NCBI GenBank assembly: GCA_963793335.1
Contig: CAWBZS010000001.1
Location: 992,001 to 1,056,000 of the forward strand
Origin: Sva-07 sp963793335
GTDB lineage: Bacteria > Actinomycetota > Acidimicrobiia > Acidimicrobiales > Ilumatobacteraceae
DNA length: 64,000 nt
Direction: 5' to 3'
Shown here: one piece after another, positions 58,394-64,000 of the stretch
How the letters are laid out: the number at the start of each line of letters is the position of its first letter
Position numbering within the stretch: position 1 is the stretch's first letter
Position numbers and translations under genes: made by a program
The notes under the pieces: generated by a model
What the model saw: the letters and a program-made list of their open reading frames with translations, nothing else
Databases searched by the model: none
Told to the model about the DNA's origin: nothing

Positions 58394-59935
58394 GCCGAGG
58401 CGGTCGAAGATGTTGCGAGTGATCTGCTCGACGTCGCGGTCGCGTTCGGCAAGACCCCAGATCCAGTCGGTGCAACCCGACGTGATCACGGTGCCGCCGC
58501 CGGACGTGACGAAGGTACCGAGCACGGCGTGGCCGTGGGTGATCCGTTCCACCGCTGCGGGATCGCGGGTGTCGAAGAGGCGTGATGCGATGAACTCGTC
58601 CTCGGCCGGCTCGTTTGGAGCCGGTGGTCTCGAGGCCGTGGTCCGACTGAAATGGGCCGCCGGCGCCGTGCCGAGGATCTCGAAGTTCGTGGGCGTGCCG
58701 TCCATCCCGGTCGGGTAGGGCAACCCGTCGCGATAGGTGAAGTCGCAGCCGTCGCACTCGTAGCCGACGATCGTCGCCGACGCTCCCAGCAGGTCGCCGT
58801 AGTCGAGGCCGGTGCCGTCGAACATCCAGTGCTCGGGTCGGTGCAGCGTGTAGCCACCGGCGCCCTTGGTGGCCCGCTTGCCGATGCGGTGGTAGCCGCC
58901 CCGGCTGAAACTGACGCCGGTCATGTGGTTCTCGGGCCGTTCCAGAAGATGGTCTGACCAGATCGTGGTCAGCTCGGCCTGGCGGTCGGTGTCGAACACC
59001 GGGTCCTGCTTGAAGAAACCCTTGTACCCGACCATCGTGGCTGCTGGGCCCGATCCCGCACCGCCGGTAGGGCCGTCAGTCGGGTCCTCCAACCGCACCT
59101 GCCAGAAGGCGGTGTTCCCGGAGAAGAACACCGCGTGGCCACCGCGGGCGGTGAACGCCTCGACGGTGTCGCGCATCGGCGCCGACCAGTACTCGTCGTG
59201 GCCGATCGACAGGTACAGCGAGTACGGCGAGTCGGGCCCGAGCAACTCCGGGTGCTCTTCGAGGTCGGCGTTGGCAACGACATCGATGTCGTATCCCTCG
59301 CGCTCGGCCCACTCGATGAACGGACCGCTCCAGTTCGGCCAGCCAGCGGAGCCGCCGTACGGCGACAGGTGGTTCATCCGCAGATAGCCGACATGGCTGG
59401 CCGACTGATGATCCGGTGGATGGATCGACGTGACCCGCTGGCCGGCGCCGGGCGGCTTGTAGAGGTAGCCGGGGGCCATCGGACGCAGCATCGACGACTG
59501 CGTGGCGCCGGTGTAGAGGTTGCGGCCGCCGAAGTCGTTGTAGGCGTGCCAGGTGTTGGTGTCGATCGCCCACAGGATCGTTGCGCTCGTGGTGGCGAGG
59601 TCGGGGCGCACGACGAAGAAGGCACGGCTGGTTCGCTGCTTGCCGTCGACGTCGATCGTCAACAGCACCTCGTAGTAGCCCGACGGCCAACTCGGCTCCA
59701 CCCCGATGTCGGCCGCCACCGGCCAGTTGCAGCCGTGCTCGGGCGCATCGGTGGGCGTGGGAAGGTCCTCAGCCGGAATCCCCGCCTCCTCGAAGACCAC
59801 GGTACGCACCGCTCCGACCCTGGCCACCTCCACCGATACCGGCCGGCCACCGGCCGACGACAGATGCAGTGCAACGCGCTCCCCAGGAGCCACCGATTGC
59901 GGCCAGCAGTACCCGTTCACCGTCTCGTACGCCAT
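58391..59935 (-). CDS. N,N-dimethylformamidase beta-subunit-like protein
   Basis: A 514-residue protein. The N-terminal beta-sandwich (about 1-110, SWPSGYYEVLLTID) is followed by the larger domain seen in the DMFase beta subunit: TILWAIDTNTWHAYNDFGGR, YLSIGHDEYWSAPMRDTVE and GGHAVFFSGNTAFWQVRLE. The real enzyme hydrolyses dimethylformamide and carries iron on a Tyr/Tyr/Glu set; candidate Tyr and Glu residues are present in GHDEYWS but I cannot assign the site. No alpha-subunit gene is adjacent, so another amide substrate is possible. Confidence 0.85.
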   Translation of the reverse strand: MAYETVNGYCWPQSVAPGERVALHLSSAGGRPVSVEVARVGAVRTVVFEEAGIPAEDLPTPTDAPEHGCNWPVAADIGVEPSWPSGYYEVLLTIDVDGKQRTSRAFFVVRPDLATTSATILWAIDTNTWHAYNDFGGRNLYTGATQSSMLRPMAPGYLYKPPGAGQRVTSIHPPDHQSASHVGYLRMNHLSPYGGSAGWPNWSGPFIEWAEREGYDIDVVANADLEEHPELLGPDSPYSLYLSIGHDEYWSAPMRDTVEAFTARGGHAVFFSGNTAFWQVRLEDPTDGPTGGAGSGPAATMVGYKGFFKQDPVFDTDRQAELTTIWSDHLLERPENHMTGVSFSRGGYHRIGKRATKGAGGYTLHRPEHWMFDGTGLDYGDLLGASATIVGYECDGCDFTYRDGLPYPTGMDGTPTNFEILGTAPAAHFSRTTASRPPAPNEPAEDEFIASRLFDTRDPAAVERITHGHAVLGTFVTSGGGTVITSGCTDWIWGLAERDRDVEQITRNIFDRLG

Positions 59936-59979
59936 CGCCCGACCCTACGCGGCCACCCGAGACCCCAACCGATCGAAAC

Positions 59980-60022
59980 GCGATGAGTCTTCGCGCGGAC
60001 GGGTCGCGTGGAAACTCATCGC
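59980..60022. repeat. 43-bp hairpin repeat (family B), copy 4
   Basis: Starts GCGATGAGTCTTCGCGCGG and ends GGAAACTCATCGC. First of a pair 20 bp apart, in the gap between two divergent genes. Confidence 0.85.
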
Positions 60023-60042
60023 TCGGAGTTCCGCACGAGCAC

Positions 60043-60085
60043 ACGATGAGCCTTCGCGCGGGCAGGTCGCATGGAAACTCATCGC
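60043..60085. repeat. 43-bp hairpin repeat (family B), copy 5
   Basis: Starts ACGATGAGCCTTCGCGCGG and ends GGAAACTCATCGC; the first arm has two changes. Same orientation as copy 4. It ends 15 bp before the thioesterase -10 box. Confidence 0.85.
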
Positions 60086-60100
60086 TCGGAGATGGCGGGG

Positions 60101-60106
60101 TACGTT
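60101..60106 (+). promoter_or_regulatory. -10 box of the thioesterase gene
   Basis: TACGTT ends 9 nt before ATG 60116. A GGAGG at 60108-60112 could serve ATG 60119 instead. Confidence 0.4.
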
Positions 60107-60115
60107 CGGAGGCGA

Positions 60116-60856
60116 ATGATGTCGCTTCCAGCCACCGAACTCGTCGACCGACCCCAAGGTGGGCGCGTCTTCACGACGAGCCGCACCGTTCGCCTCGGCG
60201 ACGTCGACGCACGAGCCCGGCTGCGCTTCGACGCGATCGCCCGTTACCTGCAGGACATCGCGACCGACGATGCCACCGACGCACAACTCGACGATGCGTT
60301 CGGTTGGGTCGTGCGCCGGACGATGATCGATGTCCGCCGGGCGGCCGGGCTCGACGAGGCGCTGGAACTGTCGACGTTCTGCGCGGGAACCGGACGGAGC
60401 TGGGCCGAACGGCGCAGCTCGATCACCGGCGAGCGTGGCGCCTCGATCGAGGCGGCGAGCCTGTGGATCCGTGTCGATCCGTCGTCGGGTCGCCCGACCG
60501 GCCTCGGCGACGACTTCGCAGCCGCGTTCGCCGGCACCGCCCGCGGCCGCAGGGTGTCGTCTCGGCTCCAACTCCCAGCACCGCCACCCGACACCGAGCG
60601 ACGACCGTGGCCCATCCGCCGAGTCGACATCGACCCGCTGGCCCACGTCAACAACGCAGCCCAGTGGGCGATCGTCGAGGAGACGCTGCCGGCAGATCGG
60701 CCCCGTCGCGGCGTCGCCGAGGTCGAACACCGTGCACCGATCGATGCCCCGGCATCGATCCAGCTCAGCAGCGTGTGCGAGTCGGACGGCGTGATCTCAT
60801 CGTGGTTGTCGACGGGACCCGACGTACTGACCGCCGCACGTTGGACCCCGGCGTGA
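60116..60856 (+). CDS. Acyl-ACP thioesterase-like hotdog protein
   Basis: A protein of about 246 residues with two hotdog halves. The first has VRLGDVDARARLRFDAIARY and FGWVVRRTMIDVRRAA, and the second VDIDPLAHVNNAAQWAIVEE, where Asp, His and Asn form the FatA/B-type catalytic set. It should hydrolyse acyl-ACP or acyl-CoA. Start at 60116 or 60119. Its stop overlaps the next gene's GTG. Confidence 0.85.
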   Translation: MMSLPATELVDRPQGGRVFTTSRTVRLGDVDARARLRFDAIARYLQDIATDDATDAQLDDAFGWVVRRTMIDVRRAAGLDEALELSTFCAGTGRSWAERRSSITGERGASIEAASLWIRVDPSSGRPTGLGDDFAAAFAGTARGRRVSSRLQLPAPPPDTERRPWPIRRVDIDPLAHVNNAAQWAIVEETLPADRPRRGVAEVEHRAPIDAPASIQLSSVCESDGVISSWLSTGPDVLTAARWTPA

Positions 60857-61512
60857 ACCCGATCGCCGGAGCGATCTGCCTCCAAGGGGGCCGAGAACTC
60901 ACCCCTCCGTGCGACGAGATGGACCGCGCCGTGCTCGAACGGTGCTCAGGGCACGTGGTGGTCCTCGCCGGCGCGGCCCGTCCGGGATCGGACTACACAG
61001 GCGCATCCAATCGCACGGTCGCGCACTATCGGCGACTCGGCGTCGACGTCGGTGTGGTGCCCGACCCCCGCAACGACGCCGCCGCGGCGCTCGCCGCGCT
61101 GCACGACGACGTCGGCCTGGTGGTGCTCCCCGGGGGATCTCCGGGAGCGCTGCTCGACGTACTCACCATGGCGGCCGCCCAGGACCCGCGCACCATCGCC
61201 CAACGCCTGATCGATCTCTGGACGAGTGGCACCGCACTGTCCGGTGCGTCCGCGGGTGCCATGGTGCTGTGCTCGCAGACCGCAACGCCGGACCGGTCGA
61301 GCGGCCGCGCCGACGGTCTCGGGCTGGTCGATGGCATGGCGATCCCCCACTGGTCGCCCGGGTCCGAACGCCGTTGGTCGCTTCCCGACACGCTGCTCTG
61401 GGGCCTTCCCGAATGTGGCGGAGTGATCATCGAGGCCCACGCCACGATCGCTGTCGGCCAGGGTGCCGCCGCCACCCGCGTCGACGGCACCTGGTCCCCC
61501 GTCCCCCGCTGA
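60853..61512 (+). CDS. Peptidase S51-like / class I glutamine amidotransferase-like protein
   Basis: A 219-residue protein. ICLQGGRELTPPCDEMDRAV is the first strand, DVGLVVLPGGSPGALLDVL the second, and SGTALSGASAGAMVLCSQTA carries the nucleophile Ser in GASAGA, as in cyanophycinase and dipeptidase E (S51). GGVIIEAHATIAVG supplies a candidate histidine. Substrate unknown. It overlaps the thioesterase stop (GTGA) and is followed by a strong hairpin. Confidence 0.82.
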   Translation: MNPIAGAICLQGGRELTPPCDEMDRAVLERCSGHVVVLAGAARPGSDYTGASNRTVAHYRRLGVDVGVVPDPRNDAAAALAALHDDVGLVVLPGGSPGALLDVLTMAAAQDPRTIAQRLIDLWTSGTALSGASAGAMVLCSQTATPDRSSGRADGLGLVDGMAIPHWSPGSERRWSLPDTLLWGLPECGGVIIEAHATIAVGQGAAATRVDGTWSPVPR

Positions 61513-61519
61513 CGTGGTT

Positions 61520-61574
61520 CCCCGAGCCCGGGTCTCGCGGAACCTTGGTGGTTCCCGGAGACCCGGGCTCGGGG
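61520..61574. terminator. Double hairpin (family C) after the S51-like gene
   Basis: Arms CCCCGAGCCCGGGTCTC (61520-61536) and its exact complement (61558-61574) enclose a second stem GGAACC/GGTTCC. It starts 8 bp after the stop codon. Its right arm is the 29-base sequence shared with mftF. Confidence 0.75.
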
Positions 61575-61592
61575 GGCGTTGGGGAGGGGGCC

Positions 61593-61598
61593 TACGCT
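61593..61598 (+). promoter_or_regulatory. -10 box of the sulfatase gene
   Basis: TACGCT ends 6 nt before ATG 61605. Confidence 0.45.
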
Positions 61599-61604
61599 GC
61601 GCCG

Positions 61605-63266
61605 ATGGCGAACGCACCGACCGACCGACCGGACAACGTGATCGTCGTGTTGCTCGACTCGCTCAACCGGCACATGTTGGGCGCCTACGGCGGCACCGAG
61701 TTCGCCACGCCGAACCTCGATCGATTTGCGCGACGTGCATCGCAGTTCACCAACCATGTCACCGGCTCGCTCCCGTGCATGCCCGCACGCCACGACATCC
61801 TCGTGGGTGCCCTCGACTTCCTGTGGAAGCCGTGGGGCTCGATCGAGTTGTGGGAAGAGTCGATCACCGCCTCGCTCCGTCGCGCCGATGTGACCACGAT
61901 GCTGGTGTCGGATCACCCCCACCTGTTCGAGACCGGCGGCGAGAACTACCACGTCGACTTCGGCGGATGGGACTACGTGCGAGGCCACGAGGGCGACCCG
62001 TGGAAGACCTACGCCGACCCCAGCGCCTACGGTGCGCCCACCCTCAGCCCCGACGGCCAGCCGCTCATCAGCAACGCGGCCGATGGGGGCTGGTTCTTGC
62101 GAGACCAGCTGGGCATCGCCGACCGATCCTTCGGACACCGCCACTACGACGACAGCCGCACGTGGTTCCGATCGGAGGACGACTTCCCCGGTCCCCGCAC
62201 GATGGCCACCGCCACCAGTTGGCTTCGCCATGCCAGCGAAGCGCACGACCGCTGGATGCTGTTCATCGACGAATTCGACCCGCACGAACCGTTCGACACA
62301 CCGGAGCCGTGGGCGTCGATGTACGACGACGACCCACTCACCGCCGACGAATTGGCGATGGGTCGGCTCGTCTGGCCGCCGTATCTTGTCGGCGGTACAT
62401 CGGCCGGCAAGATCTCCCAGCGTCAGGGACGCCAGATCCGCAACAACTACGGCGCCAAGCTGTCGATGATCGACCACCACTTCGGCAGGTTGCTCGACGA
62501 ACTCGACGCCCAGGACCTGTGGGACACCACGGCAGTCATCCTGTGCACGGACCACGGCCACTACCTCGGCGACATCCGTGCCGCCGGGGCACCCGGCGAC
62601 GACGCCACCGACATCTGGGGCAAGCCGGCGATTCCCCAGTTCGAACCACTCGGCCACACGCCGCTGATGATCCATTGGCCGGGCGCACCGCGGCGCGTGG
62701 TCGATGCGTTGACCACCAACGTCGACATCAACGCCACGATCGCTGACGCGTTCGCCGTCGAGCCGACCCACCGAACGCACGGACAGTCGATGGTGCCGCT
62801 GCTGACCGGGACGAGCGACTCGATCCGAGACTGGGCGATCGGCGGCGTCTACGGGAACTGGGTCCAGGTGACCGACGGGCGCCGCAAGTACGCGCGGGCC
62901 CCGGCTGAGGCGAACACCCCGCTGTCGATGTGGTCGAACCGCTGGTCGACCATGCCGGTGCACCAGGGCCTCGAGGAGTACATGAAGTTCCCCAAGCCGG
63001 ACCGACGGGCCGAACTCGACTTCATGCCGGGTTCAGAGGTCCCCGTGATCCGCCAGCCATTCGAGGCCGGCGACACCGTTCCGTTCTGGGCGGGCGGCGG
63101 GCGCAACGTCGGGCGTCACCATCTCTACGATCTCGACGTCGATCCGGACGAGCGCGAGAACCGCTGCGGCGAGCCGACCGAAGCAGAGATGATCGAGCTC
63201 TTGCGCAACGCGTTGGTGACGGTCGAGGCGCCCACCGAGCAACTCGCTCGACTCGGCATCGCCTGA
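61605..63266 (+). CDS. Type I sulfatase
   Basis: A 553-residue alkaline-phosphatase-superfamily enzyme. Metal ligand Asp is in VIVVLLDSLNRHMLGAYGG, and the formylglycine site is SLPCMPARHD, with Cys58 in the C-x-P/A-x-R motif, so maturation needs a formylglycine-generating enzyme not in this window. ILCTDHGHYLGD supplies the second metal pair. There is no signal peptide, so it is probably cytoplasmic. The C-terminal part ends HHLYDLDVDPDERENR, normal for the family. Sugar or lipid sulfate specificity cannot be told. Confidence 0.92.
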   Translation: MANAPTDRPDNVIVVLLDSLNRHMLGAYGGTEFATPNLDRFARRASQFTNHVTGSLPCMPARHDILVGALDFLWKPWGSIELWEESITASLRRADVTTMLVSDHPHLFETGGENYHVDFGGWDYVRGHEGDPWKTYADPSAYGAPTLSPDGQPLISNAADGGWFLRDQLGIADRSFGHRHYDDSRTWFRSEDDFPGPRTMATATSWLRHASEAHDRWMLFIDEFDPHEPFDTPEPWASMYDDDPLTADELAMGRLVWPPYLVGGTSAGKISQRQGRQIRNNYGAKLSMIDHHFGRLLDELDAQDLWDTTAVILCTDHGHYLGDIRAAGAPGDDATDIWGKPAIPQFEPLGHTPLMIHWPGAPRRVVDALTTNVDINATIADAFAVEPTHRTHGQSMVPLLTGTSDSIRDWAIGGVYGNWVQVTDGRRKYARAPAEANTPLSMWSNRWSTMPVHQGLEEYMKFPKPDRRAELDFMPGSEVPVIRQPFEAGDTVPFWAGGGRNVGRHHLYDLDVDPDERENRCGEPTEAEMIELLRNALVTVEAPTEQLARLGIA

Positions 63267-63287
63267 ACCACGATCGCCGCGCTCAGC

Positions 63288-64000
63288 TCATGGGTGTGGC
63301 GCCGTGGCCACGTACACCGTGCAGGCCGACTCGGCGCCCGTGTAGTGGTTCGGGAACGAGACGACATGGGAGACGACGTCCGCAAACGACTCGTTCATCA
63401 GCGCCTCGAAGCTCGAATCGGGAGGGTCATCGGACCACAGGGCGAACACCCCGCCCGGTTTCAGTTGTTCGCGCACCCGACGGAATCCGACGGGTCCGTA
63501 GAAGCTCTCGTTGCCGGCGTGGAGGTGATGGCTGGGTGTGTGGTCGATGTCGACCAGGATCGCGTCGAAGCATCGTTCGTTGCCGCCGCGGTCCGTATCG
63601 GACTCGAGACCACCGTCGATCAACGCGAAGAAGTCACCCTGGCGCAGCGTGCACCGATCGTCGTCGATCAGTTGCGTGCCGATCGGTACGAGCCCGTCGC
63701 GATGCCAACCGATCACCTCGCCGAGCACTTCGATCACCTGCAGCCGGGTGACACGGTCGTCGGCGAGTGCCGTGATCGCGGTGTACCCGAGCCCGAGCCC
63801 GCCGACGACCACGTCGAGGTCGCCGCCATCGAGCACCGCAAGCCCGAGGCTCGCCACTGCCTCTTCGCTCGCCGTGAACAGACTCGACATCAAGAACTCG
63901 TCGCCCAGCTTCACCTCCCAGACGTCGACCTGCAACGTTGGCTCGAGCCGGCGACGCAGGCTGATGTCACCGAGCGGCGTGGTCTGGTGGTCGATCTCCT
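63288..64000 (-). CDS. Spermidine-synthase-like methyltransferase-fold protein, 5' end outside window
   Basis: At least 237 codons, open to the window edge; the first visible residues are EIDHQTTPLGDISLRRR, which already look coding, so the start lies beyond 64000. DVVVGGLGLGYTAITAL is the nucleotide-binding loop, RLQVIEVLGEVIGWHR the acidic end of strand 2, and FDAILVDIDHTPSHHLHAG the active-site loop. The fold matches spermidine synthases and related SAM enzymes, but the polyamine gatekeeper residues are not evident. Orphan spermidine-synthase-like proteins of this kind are common in actinobacteria. Confidence 0.83.
   Translation of the reverse strand, partial: EIDHQTTPLGDISLRRRLEPTLQVDVWEVKLGDEFLMSSLFTASEEAVASLGLAVLDGGDLDVVVGGLGLGYTAITALADDRVTRLQVIEVLGEVIGWHRDGLVPIGTQLIDDDRCTLRQGDFFALIDGGLESDTDRGGNERCFDAILVDIDHTPSHHLHAGNESFYGPVGFRRVREQLKPGGVFALWSDDPPDSSFEALMNESFADVVSHVVSFPNHYTGAESACTVYVATAPHP

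Noticed and set aside
57524..58422. Recurring peptides such as VSDTKR and FGVRHQTLR in many short frames
   Set aside because: They come from translating family A palindromes in different frames and are not genes, except where etfA reads through one.

Overview
The window is about 64 kb of high-GC actinobacterial chromosome. Genes are packed tightly on both strands, with many 4-base ATGA/GTGA stop-start overlaps. Mycofactocin-linked enzymes, an F420-type LLM oxidoreductase, a [3Fe-4S] ferredoxin/P450 pair and an MprAB-like two-component system fit Actinomycetota. My best guess is an Acidimicrobiia such as Ilumatobacter; this is inference, since no rRNA or marker gene is present. I see no phage, transposase, integrase, CRISPR array, tRNA or rRNA, and no gene-free stretch longer than about 210 bp.

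Layout. 1-2.9 kb: the start of sucC, a small membrane protein, a flavodoxin-like protein and a CDF metal exporter. 2.9-6.2 kb: a copper-type locus (CopC/CopD fusion, YcnI, DUF305). 6.2-12.1 kb: UvrD/PcrA helicase, pterin dehydratase, a decayed P-loop kinase, an ABC-F ATPase and an exported protein. 12.2-15.8 kb: response regulator, histidine kinase and FAD oxidoreductase in one overlapping operon. 15.9-20.3 kb: a fluC pair (second copy frameshifted), ferredoxin + P450, yaaA and a frameshifted MFS transporter. 20.3-24.6 kb: an orphan DNA methyltransferase, an SDR and, divergently, an OYE/FadH-type oxidoreductase of the mycofactocin-associated kind. 24.6-27.2 kb: a GH3 beta-glycosidase. 27.4-33.6 kb: a seven-gene operon dedA-etfA-fixC-fixX-etfB-mftE-mftF, the most interesting system here. 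33.5-46.9 kb: DUF4395, aldo/keto reductase, an unknown coiled-coil membrane protein, alanine-racemase-like, DUF418, ROK kinase, a cell-wall-hydrolase-like exoprotein, a 2OG oxygenase, a D-cysteine-desulfhydrase-like enzyme, ung, yihY and a hydrolase-OsmC fusion. 47-55.3 kb: a frameshifted Na+/H+ antiporter, an aminobutyraldehyde dehydrogenase divergent from a polyamine ABC transporter (potABCD), and a GGCT-like protein. 55.3-64 kb: dinB with a LexA box, an LLM oxidoreductase and enoyl-CoA hydratase, a DMFase-beta-like protein, thioesterase, S51-like peptidase, sulfatase and a spermidine-synthase-like protein.

Three signals cut across the genes. (1) A palindrome family (core TGGTGTC-W-GACACCA) sits mostly at gene ends; one variant has compensated arm changes, and one degenerate copy is translated inside etfA. 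(2) A 43-bp hairpin repeat occurs five times, four of them as two doublets; a third palindrome family lies inside mftF and after the S51-like gene. (3) About 20 start codons lie 6-10 nt after a TANNNT -10 box, which implies pervasive leaderless mRNAs. Two of these boxes drive tiny upstream ORFs, before potA and before the antiporter gene.

Four genes carry frameshifts (P-loop kinase, fluC2, MFS, antiporter). The P-loop gene is a true ruin with several lesions. The other three have one lesion each, and sequencing error is not excluded.
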